Shown one piece after another: positions 1 through 11,467 of a stretch of 64,000 nt of DNA. The position numbers and the translations under genes are program-made. Under the pieces are notes generated by a model. The model had not been told where the DNA came from. It did no database searches and saw nothing but the letters and a program-made list of their open reading frames with translations. The DNA comes from Dimargaris cristalligena (Eukaryota; Kickxellomycota; Dimargaritomycetes; Dimargaritales; Dimargaritaceae), in NCBI GenBank assembly GCA_027576995.1, contig JANBQC010000001.1, forward strand, positions 124,001 to 188,000. Direction: 5' to 3'. The number at the start of each line of letters is the position of its first letter. Positions within the stretch are counted from its first letter, which is position 1.

Positions 1-1292
1 TTCCTGTGAAGGTCAGCAACCAATGACGCAGCCAATTAATAGACCGAGATACACGGCTGCACTAGAAGCCCTTTGGAATCCATTGCAAAGGGAGACGACT
101 AGCACTTCGGCTACTGGCTATGCCTGCACCCATTGGCAGTCCCAATATAAGCTGCAAATCGGTGGTCAATCGGTAAACTGCTGTCTCAGTTACCAACCGC
201 CCCTGACTGGGAATGGCCAGTTGAATTCATCCGCACCCCCCGTTCCCCTGTCGCACCTTGCTTATGTGTCGGCCTAATTGTCTGCACCCACCTTTGTGGG
301 CCAGCCAAGCAGGTTCTCATGTAATGAGGAACACCTCTCCGGCCAGGGCCACATGGCTGACGTGTCTCTACAATGACTGTTCTTCCGCCCTTACCCCGAT
401 TGAATCTTCAGTTTCGAATCCAATTCACTGAGCCTTCATTGGGAGACCCCCCTCCATCTCCCCGTCCCGGTCCTAGCAGCCGACAGCCATATGAATCGGC
501 TGCGGGTTACTGCCGCGGCATACTGCAGATGGCTGATATAAATACGGGCCCGTCAGCTGCTCCTAATTAAAGATCAGCAGCCACATTCCATTACTATCCA
601 CACTATCTGAGACTTGTTCAGTCATAATTAGCGCGGTTGCCACCATCCCCTCTTATATAATATCCTGTTACATGTAATACCTCTTAGATATAGACTATAT
701 ATATACATATTTAATATATCTATAATTAGCCACGCCTAGCCCCGTGGATGAAAGTAAACCTAAAATATTACTTCGGCCATTTGAATTTCAACCGGACCAT
801 CCGTCGAGTCCCCAATTTTGTATCACCCTGTCCTACCTTTAAGCACCTCTTAATTTGTTTACCTTTGAGTTTCGCGTCAGTCAGTACCCGGAATTCCATC
901 ATCAGCCGACTCAACCCCTGATAACTATCGAGTGTTGCAAAACCAGTCGCTAGTCCAAGCCGGTGGTCATTTCATTGTCACCCCTTTCCCTGACGTCTGC
1001 TCCCTATAGCTACCGTCCATCCACTTTCAATATTCCACTCACGTCGATTACCTCCCCGTCAAATCCCAGCGTTTGACCTTTATTTACTTTTTCCCTAACC
1101 CACCCTCTACCACCGTCTTCCCTTTGTAGACATCCATATCCCTTAAACGAAACTCTTTATTGAGTCGTACCTTTGCAGATCCATTTGTTATTCTAAATCG
1201 CCTGAATATATTTTATTTGATTGAATTTCTGTTCTGGCTTATATTAGTTGGAATACTCACTTGCTTTTCTTGTAACCCTTTTGCAGTATTAC
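1..1292. other. Intergenic region and 5' leader of the EEP gene
   Basis: No recognisable gene was found. Two short plus-strand ORFs (23-277 and 373-570) have no recognisable domain and are probably chance. The stretch 650-720 is very AT-rich. Just before the next gene a pyrimidine-rich stretch ends in TTGCAG at 1281-1286, which looks like the acceptor of a 5'-UTR intron lying directly upstream of the ATG at 1293. Confidence 0.5.
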
Positions 1293-3461
1293 ATGATGTC
1301 CGCTCACCAGTCAGCTATCATTACACCCCGTACCTCCCCTGACTCTGCCGGTCAGCCGTGGCGTTCTAGTCGCCTTTTGCGCCATAAGAGTCTGCTTAAG
1401 CCGGGCCCCCCGGCCATCGACAGTCAAACACTCTTGTCACCTGACCTATCCGATTCCGACTCCGTGTCCGATGTAACCCTCTCCGAGCCCGTCACTCCGG
1501 TGGTCGAAGTTTTTCCGGCAGGGTTTAGCAAACTGAACCAGCCTCCGGGGCTACCCCTTCCCAGCGCCACCAGTCGCCAGGGCAAATGGGATATTTTGGC
1601 CGATACCAAGTCATCCACGTTCGCCTTCGGCTCTTATGTTACTTCATCGCCCAAGACCACGGTTGAGAGCTTACCCAGCAACATCTGGAACCCGTCGACC
1701 GTGTTTAAAGTTCCCGAGTTGCTGGGCGAGTCCATTGCGTACACCAAGACGGAGTCATCTCTCCTCGAATCGTCGAGTTATTCCAACCGATCAAACAGAT
1801 CCATGGGGCAAGTCGACCCAGGACGCCTGGCGGAGGCTGTGTTGGGGGATTTCTCCTCGACCAGCAGCCCATCCCCTTTCGGCCCGGCCCTGTTCCGAGT
1901 GAACTCTCAGCCCCTAACCGCTACGCATTCGAGCTTCGGAGGGGAACTGTTTAAGCCACTTGGCATTACCCGCAGCTCCAGCCACTCTATGCTCGATTCC
2001 GAAGAATATGCCCCTCCGGGTATCCGGCGTGTTGAATCAATGGGACCGATGGGCGCTTCTGGCCGCACCGACCCGCTGTTATCGACTCCGGGTGCCCTAA
2101 ATCTTCACACCCAATCCTTCGACCATCGACTGTATCCAACGTCCGATGCGCCCAGTTATTTTCCCGTCAGCCACATGCCTGTAAATCGATTGAACGATGC
2201 CGCTTCAATTTACGGGCGGCGACCGGCGGTCGGGTTCTCTTGCGACAGAAATATGGGCTTTATGCCCAACCGCACGACCTTTAGTACGTGCCACCGAACG
2301 CCTGAAATTCCCCTTCACCCAACGTTCCAAAATCGTAACCAAGCAATTGTATCCGGAATAGCACGCCGCGTACAGGGAGGACCCACGGTGGATTGCCCAA
2401 TAGACTTTGCCAAAGAGTGGGGGGTTGCCCGTCGCATGGTCATTCGGGACGCCGAGATGTACGGAGCCCTCCACGAAATGTACCTGAATCGCCACATTAA
2501 ACCGGGCTTCAGTCAGTTCAACCCCCGTACTTTCACTACCATGTCGTGGAACATTGCCAAGAATCGCGAGACGTTTGGGCTAGGCGAATCCAACAGCCGC
2601 CAGACTATGGATAGCTCGATGGGGCGTGAGAGTATGCTCGACATGGTGGGCCAAATGGACGCCGACTTCCTATGTTTGCAAGAGGTGCCCCTACAGGATT
2701 TCTCAGCCCATTATGAACCCCGCCTAGCCCAGCGGGGTTACGCCGGTGTCTACCAGCACCCCAACAAGGGGGTTGGGCAGGTCCACGGATGTGCCATTTT
2801 TTATCGACCGGCTCGGTTTGAACTCACTGAATCCTATGCCATCCGCTTCAATGAAGCTGCGTTTGGCCCACGCCGCATGGGACCAGCCCTTGTGTCCGTG
2901 GACGTAAGTTCTCGGTTTATGCCGTTTCACAATATCGCCATTATTGCCGTGTTTACCAATCGCCAAACCAACTCCCGGCTTCGGCTGGTCAACACGCAGT
3001 TGGCGGACAATGACATCTACCCCGATGTCAAACTACTTCAGGGTGCTATTCTGGTCGATCACCTTACCTACCGTCATGAGGCCAAGCTTTCGACGATAAT
3101 CTGCGGCGATTTCCATTCTCTGCCCAAGAGCGACGTGGTGCGCTACTTACTTGCCGGCCGAGTCAGCCGCAATATTTTCCGCAATCACGATTATGGGAAA
3201 TACAGCGCTTATCCCCTGAAACACCCACTTCGCCTGCGTAATGCTTATCATCAGTCGGCCATGTCGTACACGTACTATAATGATCAGTTTGCCAAATTGA
3301 CGTCTGACTATTTGCTATACACTACCCCAACCCTCCGCATGTTGGCTTTTTATGATGCCATGCCCATTCTCCACTCCTTCAATCCCGCCCCGCCCAGCCA
3401 TTCCCATATGCCCTTAGTGGCCTTATTCGAAGAAAAGCCGAATGTGACTTTGGCGGCCTAA
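1293..3461 (+). CDS. CCR4-like endonuclease/exonuclease/phosphatase (EEP) domain protein with altered active site
   Basis: A single-exon protein of 722 aa. Residues 1 to about 400 are Ser/Pro-rich and probably disordered. Residues about 410-720 form an EEP (exo-endonuclease-phosphatase) domain of the CCR4/nocturnin deadenylase type, a family that shortens mRNA poly(A) tails. Visible family motifs are TMSWNI, ADFLCLQEV (catalytic Glu at 464), HGCAIFYRPARFEL, PDVKLLQGAIL and SDYLLY. Three usually conserved positions differ. The Asn of the GDFNS/ADLNS motif is His608. The His of the NTH/NAH motif is Gln569. The final SDH motif reads PSHSHMPL. LRR and CAF1-binding repeats typical of true CCR4 are absent. 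The start at 1293 was chosen because the upstream in-frame ATG at 1248 lies in a probable 5'-UTR intron. Activity is therefore uncertain: it may be a pseudoenzyme or a divergent nuclease. Confidence 0.85.
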   Translation: MMSAHQSAIITPRTSPDSAGQPWRSSRLLRHKSLLKPGPPAIDSQTLLSPDLSDSDSVSDVTLSEPVTPVVEVFPAGFSKLNQPPGLPLPSATSRQGKWDILADTKSSTFAFGSYVTSSPKTTVESLPSNIWNPSTVFKVPELLGESIAYTKTESSLLESSSYSNRSNRSMGQVDPGRLAEAVLGDFSSTSSPSPFGPALFRVNSQPLTATHSSFGGELFKPLGITRSSSHSMLDSEEYAPPGIRRVESMGPMGASGRTDPLLSTPGALNLHTQSFDHRLYPTSDAPSYFPVSHMPVNRLNDAASIYGRRPAVGFSCDRNMGFMPNRTTFSTCHRTPEIPLHPTFQNRNQAIVSGIARRVQGGPTVDCPIDFAKEWGVARRMVIRDAEMYGALHEMYLNRHIKPGFSQFNPRTFTTMSWNIAKNRETFGLGESNSRQTMDSSMGRESMLDMVGQMDADFLCLQEVPLQDFSAHYEPRLAQRGYAGVYQHPNKGVGQVHGCAIFYRPARFELTESYAIRFNEAAFGPRRMGPALVSVDVSSRFMPFHNIAIIAVFTNRQTNSRLRLVNTQLADNDIYPDVKLLQGAILVDHLTYRHEAKLSTIICGDFHSLPKSDVVRYLLAGRVSRNIFRNHDYGKYSAYPLKHPLRLRNAYHQSAMSYTYYNDQFAKLTSDYLLYTTPTLRMLAFYDAMPILHSFNPAPPSHSHMPLVALFEEKPNVTLAA

Positions 3462-3843
3462 TGCCTTTTTTTTCATCATCATATTTTATGATTAGTGAAT
3501 ACTTTACCTTATCTAATGATCTGTATAACATGCCAACCCGTCCAATCCATAAAAATTGGTTTCTTTATTATTTTTTTCTATAAAAATTCACAAACCAAAC
3601 CTGCACGCAAAATTAAAGTATGTTCCCCCAAATAGGTCCGACCCAAGGTGGGGAAGCTACTGGACTATTGTAGGGCTTCAGGTAGAACGTTTTCTGATAT
3701 CCCAACTGCGCGACGACGGCATACGCCGTTGATGGCATTGGCCGGGTTGTCTTTCTAACTTATACGCCGAGGCCATGAACGGATTGTACAATCTTCTGGT
3801 CTTACTATTATGGATATAACCAGGCTACATTGGTCACGCGAGC
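3462..3843. other. Convergent 3' intergenic region
   Basis: This lies between the convergent EEP and mL54 genes. It is AT-rich, with T-runs near 3465 and 3560-3580 that probably belong to the two 3' UTRs. No ORF or RNA gene was seen. Confidence 0.5.
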
Positions 3844-4426
3844 CTACTTCTTCTTACGCATGAAATTGGCATTTTTGATACCCTCCTTGTTGATTTTCCG
3901 GAGGCGTACTCGATCAGGCAATTGGTCGCGGGGGATGTCATCGAGAAGGGTCCAAAGCCATTCGGGGTACTCCTCATCCTTTTTGGCTACCGGGTCCTTT
4001 TTGTCAATGCTGAAGTTGAGGCCCTTGAGGACAGTGCCTTCGGGAGTGATGCTAACCGGGTGAGGTTTCTTTTCCGGGGCGGCTACGACCATGGGTATGG
4101 TTGATAACGTATATATATATATATATATATGTATATTGTATGAGGGCAGTGGGAATTAGTTAGGGCTGGAGTGGTCTGGTTTTACGAACAGGTTAACTAG
4201 CATAGGGCGGCCATAGGCCAATTGGACTTTAGGGCTATTTCTAGGACCCTTCAGTTACAGTAGGACACGCTTTGAATAGCCCGGTGCCTTCACGTTTTAC
4301 TGTTGACTTACTTGCGGATCCCTCCTGGGTTCGTGGCCGGGTGGTGGATAGGTAGCGGGTTGTTAGGAACAGGTGTTGGCCGCAGACCGGGCGCAGGGCT
4401 CGGGTGTAGAGCGACAGAGTTGACAT
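3844..4426 (-). CDS. MRPL37: Mitochondrial large-subunit ribosomal protein mL54 (MRPL37 family)
   Basis: Two exons on the minus strand, 4426-4312 and 4082-3844, give 117 aa. Exon 1 encodes a mitochondrial presequence rich in Arg, Ser and Thr and containing LSTTRP. Exon 2 carries the family core, GTVLKGLNF followed by EEYPEWLWTLLDD and a basic tail ending NANFMRKKK. The donor is GTAAGT at 4311-4306. The acceptor is TAG at 4085-4083, and the junction is in phase 1, which fuses both frames. The protein is a peripheral component of the mitoribosomal large subunit; the yeast homologue is of similar size (about 105 aa). Oddly, an in-frame ATG (4092-4090) overlaps the acceptor, so unspliced RNA could encode a leaderless version. 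The intron contains a TA dinucleotide run. Confidence 0.88.
4110..4130. repeat. (TA)n microsatellite
   Basis: An uninterrupted run of about ten TA units inside the mL54 intron, between its branch-site-like CTAAC and the acceptor. Confidence 0.9.
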
Positions 4427-5030
4427 GATAATAAGGGATGCGAGAAGTAGGGAGGAAATGGATAAGTTTGGAAAGAAAGGGGGGTTCAGCACCAGTCTGT
4501 CTTGCCTGTGGAGGGATCTAACTGATCATACTGGCCATGTGCTTGAACAACTCTGGCTGGCCTCCTAGGTATTTCTCCTGTGGCCAGCTAGCTATGCTTG
4601 TTGAGTGGGGCTAGGTTTTGGAAATGGGACGAGGAATTTGTCCCACCCAGCCTTTTTTTTTCAAGCCCCTCTCAATATGGCGTAGTGCTCTCTCTAGGAG
4701 GATGAAGGGTAGTTTTGGCCATTATTGACTTTTGCTATGGCTTCAGTGGGTGAATGGCGGCTTCTCTCTATTCCATGGGCCCTCTCTCCGTCACGGGTTT
4801 GTTTACATTGACGCGAAAGGAAAGGGAAGGTGCTTGGGCTCCAGTCATTTCCTATTTCTTTATCCAGTTGCCACTCTCCCATGCCCCTTTTCAGACATAT
4901 ATAAGCCCTGCTTCTCTATCTAACCCTCTATAACTTATCCTTTACCATTGGTTTATCGCATTCCCACAGCCGTGCTATCCTTTTTTACTCTACTCTTGCC
5001 CCACCCTAACCGTAGCCTTGTCGTCCCACC
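4427..5030. other. Divergent promoter region of mL54 and UBE2E-like gene
   Basis: This is a head-to-head intergenic interval. It contains a T-run at 4651-4660 and a strong TATA element close to the plus-strand gene. No coding sequence is supported. Confidence 0.5.
4898..4905 (+). promoter_or_regulatory. TATA box of UBE2E-like gene
   Basis: TATATAAG lies about 125 bp upstream of the UBE2E-like ATG at 5031. A pyrimidine-rich leader follows it, which fits a fungal core promoter. Confidence 0.5.
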
Positions 5031-6154
<1,124 letters not shown>

Positions 6155-6833
6155 GCCCCTACATCGGCTTTGTGGATAATGGGCCCCTCCAGCCCTATTG
6201 GAGTTTCTTTCCTCGACCCTTAGTTCTCAGCTCGCCGGTGCCTATTTTTAAACTTAAAATTTAATCCAATTCTCCTTTTCCAATTTTTGTTTACCTACTT
6301 CGGACGCCTATCTCTCATACTGGTTTCCCGGATAGTATCCCCCGTCAGCCGTTAACTATCCGATCACCTATACATCATGGTATATATAGTCGTCGAGTCA
6401 AGTCAACATTGGGGCCAGGCACTTATATATCTTTGCTGCGATGTGATCAGGCCATATCCCCCAGCTGCTCTATGTCCTGGCTTGCTAGATGTTTCCTTAT
6501 ATGAACTCGCATAATCATTTATCCAAGGCGATTTTCTCCCCTTCTGCACAACCCGAGCTGAGTTCCCTCTTCTCGATTATATAGGCTCGGTGATTCAGTA
6601 CTGTCACCGCATCCCCATTGCTCATCTCTAATACCTGTTTACATTTAATCCCAATCGGCCGGACGTTATTTTCTATGTGATTATAACGCTACCTTGATGT
6701 AATGAATAAACTCTGGCTGTACCTTATTTCTCGGCCTCTACGAATAGACGCTGCCTCGGTAGGTTCGCCTAGTAAGGCCGCTACCACACCTATTGGGGGC
6801 CTAAGGCAGGACGACATTCCCCCTTTGTTTGAT
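6155..6833. other. Intergenic region
   Basis: This is the 3' flank of the E2 gene. It is AT-rich, and no recognisable ORF, RNA gene or repeat was seen on either strand. Confidence 0.45.
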
Positions 6834-7368
6834 TTAGGTTGACTCGGTCAGGGTCAAAACGAGGGCCAACAATTCCATAGTATTGGAAAAGTTCAACCAG
6901 GCTGCATAACGGTAAATCCGTTGGATGAGGTAAAGATCACTGGTTAAAAACGATTCTCCTACATATTTCCCCATACGTGCATCATTCAAAACCTTATACA
7001 GCTGCACTGAATTCCACCCATATAGATTCAGAGCGCCGTCAAGTAAAATATTCTCAATGAGATCCCAAGTTCCAGCGAAGTGGTCGTGACCTCTATCTAG
7101 CTAAATTGCCCTGGTATTTCATGATTATTGTCACACTATCATTTGTGCCATTAAAACTTAATCGCATTACGGTCATTTCCCCGAATTGAGCCAAAATTTA
7201 TTGCTATTATTACTGCCAGACTGTTCCTCCAGCTAAAACCCCGTAGTCAGATATCGATTTATTGAAAATCATACATAGAGGGGGAAGTGGGGGGAGGGTG
7301 AAAGACGGTCGATCAACCTACTAGATGGAAATAGTGACTATGAGGATATAGAGGGCGGCGATCTCCAT
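6834..7368 (-). CDS. Cryptic small protein; one well-supported exon plus a tentative signal-peptide exon
   Basis: On the minus strand 7100-6834 is open for 88 codons to a TAA. It has a natural-looking composition (e.g. DHFAGTWDLIENILLDGA, RIYRYAAWLN) and lacks an ATG at its upstream end. It begins directly after TTTAG, a plausible acceptor. A diverged copy of its middle lies at 41.35-41.49 kb, which supports a coding origin. A tentative model adds exon 1 at 7368-7322 (ATG, then a hydrophobic MEIAALYILIVTISI resembling a signal peptide, donor GTAGGT) and a 19-nt exon at 7232-7214. Phases then match and give a protein of about 110 aa. The last exon is the solid part; the upstream exons are inference. 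I do not recognise the family. It could also be a relic of a gene. Confidence 0.4.
6891..7024 (-). repeat. Copy 1 of a dispersed 134-bp related pair
   Basis: Aligned without gaps to 41353-41486, I count about 98 of 134 identical bases. Identity covers the segment coding from YGWNS to AAWLN on the minus strand and fades outside it. The copies are best explained as two members of a protein-coding family rather than as a transposon, since no terminal repeats were seen. Confidence 0.75.
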
Positions 7369-7517
7369 GAACAGGGCAGTGGAGGGAATATTAAAGTGAA
7401 TTCAGAAAGGCTGGTAAGTAAATAAAGAAGCGCAGGGGGTATTTGGAGGATTATATTTTGATTGGGGGTATGTTACAGACAGATGGGTGCGATCGGTGGC
7501 GAGGGAGCTAGAGGAGT

Positions 7518-8921
7518 CTATTTACGACCCGAGCGCCAGTTGGTGGGTTGACGAAGTCGGGAGGGGCGGTGGCTCAAACGACGACGGGAACGTACGGACC
7601 TAGAAACCCGGGTAGGCAATTGGTTAGTGGCAGAACGCGGAATGAGGGAGAAGGTGGCCTTGGACCATTGGTAGGGCTCCGGGATTTGGCCAAAGTCGGA
7701 AACCCAGGCCACCGACGAGTCCAGCACCCAGTCGATCGGTTCATCTGGAAACAATACATCATATATACACAAAATGAGTAAATACAGTTAGATATCATGT
7801 AATATAAACCCAATGGTCATGGGGCACGTAAGCGCGCTACAGGGTGTGACGGTTCGTAGCATTTCGCGGTATTATTTTTAATCGCTGACCTCGCCCCTAC
7901 TGGGTAAGTGGAACACACCACTAGATGGAGGGAGATTAGCGGAGAAATACTGGTCACTCTAAAAACGGTGCCCCAGGGTTGGGGTTGAGAAACCCAATGG
8001 CTTACCAGTCACCGTAAGAATGCCTTCCGGTTCAAACGAGGGGAGAGGCAAATCATCCAGACTGCCCAGGCGACCCTCATAATCACACGGCATCGGCGGA
8101 CGAGCCAAAAATTCCCAGTCGATTTCAATTTCTGGATCGAAATCAGGCTCTAAAAAGATTAATAGGAACGGTGCGGTGCGGAATACAGGAATAGGCGAAA
8201 GGCATTAGGGCAATGGTGATGGGCACTCGCGACGGCCGTTGGGGAATACCCCAATATCGTGCGTAAGTTGAAGCCTCTACGGGGACCTGTTCCTAAATCA
8301 GACCACAAAGGTCAAAGCTCATGATCCTTACCTTCAAGGCGGGGAGCCATATACTCAGGCTCAAAGTCGGGGATGGTACCGACATTGGCCTTAGGTACCG
8401 GATGGACCGTAGGACCACAGGTGCGATCCAGGGGCAGGCGCGTCGTAGTCGATTTCAGCGGTGGGCCACGAGTAGCAATGGGGGTATTGATGCCAATCGG
8501 CTTCAGGGCGGAGGCCAGAGGGCCTTTGGACTTGCTTGGGGCATGGGTGGTTTTGGGGTCTACAGGAACAGGAAGGGGGATTGATAACAAACACCAAAAA
8601 AATAGCCGAATTAGCGTAGAAGGGAATATGCTAAGGGACACGGCGCCTTTAAAGGATTGGTTAGTAGAGTTTCTTAGGAGTGGTCTCTCTAGGCCGCTTA
8701 TTCAACCAGGCGTAAACCGTTGGACAGACGCGTGCGCCACAATAGAGTGGTGCCTCCATAGTACCCGGGTAAACCCACTAAGGGGGATGCTTACACAGGG
8801 GAGTCTTAGCGCCCAAAACAGCTTTGCCAGGGTGGCCCGGAGCGGGACTGAACAAGCCCGAGTTTTCCTTGTCCGCACTGGGGGCGAAGCGGAGAGACCG
8901 TGGCGCAATGTGCGAGTTCAT
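7518..8921 (-). CDS. Securin-like separase inhibitor (Cut2/Pds1-type)
   Basis: Four exons on the minus strand (8921-8795, 8559-8332, 8149-8006, 7744-7518) give 241 aa; every junction is GT-AG and phase 1. The N-terminus has a KEN box (DKEN, residues 18-21) followed by KAVLGAKTPL, which resembles a destruction box with Lys for Arg. Both are APC/C degrons. The middle is basic and Pro/Thr-rich. Acidic segments PDFEPEYMAPRLEE and PDFDPEIEIDWEFLARPP follow, resembling the separase-binding PEIEYMPP region of fungal securins, then further acidic D/E-P-rich stretches. Securins hold separase inactive until anaphase and are very poorly conserved, so the call rests on motif order, not on overall similarity. 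The start is the ATG at 8921; upstream in-frame codons have no ATG. Confidence 0.62.
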
Positions 8922-9454
8922 GCTGACTAAATCAGGGTGCGGCGTGGTATCCTGCGGAAGCGGAAATGGGAATACTGACGGGGCCAATGGTCAGGACAAG
9001 TCAGTCAAAGCCGTCAAGCGGTGGGTTACAGAGAAGGGGAGTAGCAATGGAAATAGAAAACAGGAAACAGGAGACCAAAGCAGCGGACTTTCGAATATTA
9101 ACCAGTCTGTGCGACATATCCATGGGCCAAGCCAGGCTTCATTGCCCGCCAGTGTCACCAGCCTATGTCATCACGTGGCTCGTATTCATTAGCCCTACGT
9201 TAAGTCCAATGGCTCGCGTCCCAGGGCTTCAAAGGTGCGGTCAGCTCTATCTACGCTATCCACTATATCCGCTGCTATACATCTCATCGTCATACGGAAC
9301 AACCAACCCTGCGGGGGATTCTACTATATACGGGGCCATGTCAACAAATTAGACTGGTTCGTTTCTTCATTGACCTGCTGCATGCAGGTGTCCTTTTCTT
9401 TCAGAGTTCCATGTACCACCCGAACCTACTCGCATTTCCTAAATACCCCCCAGG
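8922..9454. other. Divergent promoter between securin-like and USP genes
   Basis: This 533-bp head-to-head interval has CCCCCAG immediately before the USP start, which could be a 5'-UTR acceptor. Several short ORFs occur, none with recognisable content. Confidence 0.45.
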
Positions 9455-11467
9455 ATGTCCAACATGCCGTCGTCTATACCTACCCCATTGTCGCTTAGCA
9501 CCGCCTTGGCCCTGCAACTGATGGTCTGGGGTTTCGTCATTTTGGCCGTCATCATCGTACTCTGGGACCGACGACCCCAGGGGTTCTGGCACCCCCGGGT
9601 TCGCTGGGCCTTTGCTCTAGACTACCGGACCTGGTGGACCCTCGGCCGCCTACTGGCTTTCAAAACCGTACACCTCTTTACCGGGGTATCCCTCGTCTGG
9701 TTGAAACCCCGTTACTTACACAGCTTCTCCCAATTTCTGGCCCAGCTCGTATCCCTGGACGAAGGCCCCCCGCCCGGTGGATACTCAACCAAGGGGAAGC
9801 GAACCGGGTCGGCCGTGGTTCCGTCGGGCAGCCCGTCCCGCCGCCGGCTAAGTGTGTCGAGTGCCCCTGAGCTGGTCCTCGGCCTGGTGAATGTCGGCAA
9901 CTCCTGCTTCCTTAATTCGGTGCTCCAGGCCCTGGCCTCGTCCCACTACCTCCCGCTTTATCTGGGCCAAGTCCTGGATGTCCTCAACGACTGCAATGGC
10001 CTGCTCAAGGATGAACGCCATTGGCTGGCTATGCCTGTTTCGGAGGCCCTCGAAGAAACCCTTGAGGAGCTTAACCAAACGGTATCCCGCAATGTGGCCT
10101 TCCGCCCGTTTGCCATCCTGGCGGCGCTTGCCAGCAACCGCCGGCTGGTGAATCAGGAACAGCAAGACGCCCACGAGGCCTTCCAAATGATATCCACGGC
10201 CCTGGCCGACGAAGATGCCCTCCTTCGCTTCCGTTCCCCATCGCTCTTGGATTCGCGGGAGTGGAGCCGTGCCTCGGGTCTCCCCATTCGTGCCATGACT
10301 AACCCTCTAGCGGGTCTTCTGGCCAGTCGCTTGGCGTGCCTCGAGTGCGGCCACACCGCGGCCATTCGGCATTTTCCCTTTGACAATCTATCGTTGACCC
10401 TGCCCTTTGAGTACGTGTGCGACCTTGAGACTTGCCTGCAATCCTACGTGGCCATGGAGGTGCTGCAGGACGCCCGGTGTCAGCGGTGCACCCTCCTGGA
10501 GACCATTCGCTTCCACGAGGCGTCCCTTCAGGACCACCGGCCTTCCCCAAAAGAACCCGACTCGGAAGCTAAAGTTGCCGAGGACCCGGATTCGCCCCCG
10601 GAACTGGTGGATGCCAGTATCCCGGCCGTCCGAGTTCAGATTTTGAAAAACGCCCTGGACCACCGGGATTACGACCTTACGCACACGCGGGAGACGCTAG
10701 CCCCTTTGAGCGCCGACGACCCCCTCTGGCAGGCGTTGGGACGGGAGGTCGGCACAAAGGCCCACGGCCTTGATACGGACAACCTGTTGGACATTAGCCT
10801 CAAACACGTGGAGAGCCCGCATTCATCGAAGCAAACCATGGTTGCCCGCCCTCCGCGCACCCTCTGCCTGCACCTATCCCGGTCGCGATTTGGGACCTAT
10901 GGTCAGGCTATTAAAAACAACTGCCATGTCACTTTTCCTGAATATCTGGACCTCACCCCGTACACAACGGGGGGGGTGCTGGGCACGGCCGCCCATTGTC
11001 CCATATCGACGGAACAAGGGACATTGCCCATCTGGTACCGTCTCCATGCCGTGGTGGTGCACTTTGGCTCCCACTCCTACGGGCACTTTATCACTTACCG
11101 TCGGCGCACGCGCCCCCTGTCCCGGGTGGCGAGTGCGAAAGCGCTGCGTAGTGGGGAGTTCCGGTCCATCAGCCCCTGCCCTGACGAGTGGTATCAGATT
11201 TCGGACGAGCAGGTGGAGCCAGTCTCCCTGCAGCGAGTTCTCCAAGCCAACCCTTACCTACTAATCTACGAGCAAATCCAAGACCCCGACCTACAGGCCC
11301 GGCTGGCGCAACAGACCGCCCAACGGGGAACTCCGCCGATGCTGCAGGGGCCTTTGTCCCCGTCGGAAGACAGCGACTCCAACTCCGCTCCCTTGCCGGA
11401 CGGCGAGCGAAACGGATACTACGGGACCGCCCCAACAGCGGCCTACGACTCAGCGGATGACCCATAG
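9455..11467 (+). CDS. Membrane-anchored ubiquitin-specific protease (USP30/Ubp16-like)
   Basis: A single exon of 670 aa. Residues about 16-36 form a hydrophobic membrane segment ([20 protein letters not shown]) followed by basic residues, so the protease domain should face the cytosol. The USP (peptidase C19) domain starts at [20 protein letters not shown] with catalytic Cys151. It carries zinc-ribbon pairs CLEC and CQRC and a His box, [11 protein letters not shown], with His544. It removes ubiquitin from proteins. The N-terminal anchor resembles mitochondrial outer-membrane USP30 and yeast Ubp16, but the sequence does not prove the membrane. The tail after residue 620 is Ser/Pro/Asp-rich. 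ATGs occur at codons 1 and 4; the first is used here. Confidence 0.88.
   Translation: MSNMPSSIPTPLSLSTALALQLMVWGFVILAVIIVLWDRRPQGFWHPRVRWAFALDYRTWWTLGRLLAFKTVHLFTGVSLVWLKPRYLHSFSQFLAQLVSLDEGPPPGGYSTKGKRTGSAVVPSGSPSRRRLSVSSAPELVLGLVNVGNSCFLNSVLQALASSHYLPLYLGQVLDVLNDCNGLLKDERHWLAMPVSEALEETLEELNQTVSRNVAFRPFAILAALASNRRLVNQEQQDAHEAFQMISTALADEDALLRFRSPSLLDSREWSRASGLPIRAMTNPLAGLLASRLACLECGHTAAIRHFPFDNLSLTLPFEYVCDLETCLQSYVAMEVLQDARCQRCTLLETIRFHEASLQDHRPSPKEPDSEAKVAEDPDSPPELVDASIPAVRVQILKNALDHRDYDLTHTRETLAPLSADDPLWQALGREVGTKAHGLDTDNLLDISLKHVESPHSSKQTMVARPPRTLCLHLSRSRFGTYGQAIKNNCHVTFPEYLDLTPYTTGGVLGTAAHCPISTEQGTLPIWYRLHAVVVHFGSHSYGHFITYRRRTRPLSRVASAKALRSGEFRSISPCPDEWYQISDEQVEPVSLQRVLQANPYLLIYEQIQDPDLQARLAQQTAQRGTPPMLQGPLSPSEDSDSNSAPLPDGERNGYYGTAPTAAYDSADDP

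Noticed and set aside
1248..1292. Longer start for the EEP protein
   Set aside because: The 15 extra codons lie in a pyrimidine-rich stretch ending in TTGCAG that looks like a 5'-UTR intron end.
6891..7024. Box C/D snoRNA interpretation of the 134-bp pair (TGATGA-like and CTGA-like strings)
   Set aside because: The boxes are imperfect in copy 1, no terminal stem forms, and the pair instead shows related protein readings on the minus strand.
6891..7024. Transposon interpretation of the 134-bp pair
   Set aside because: No terminal inverted repeats, target-site duplications or transposase-like reading frames were seen at either copy.
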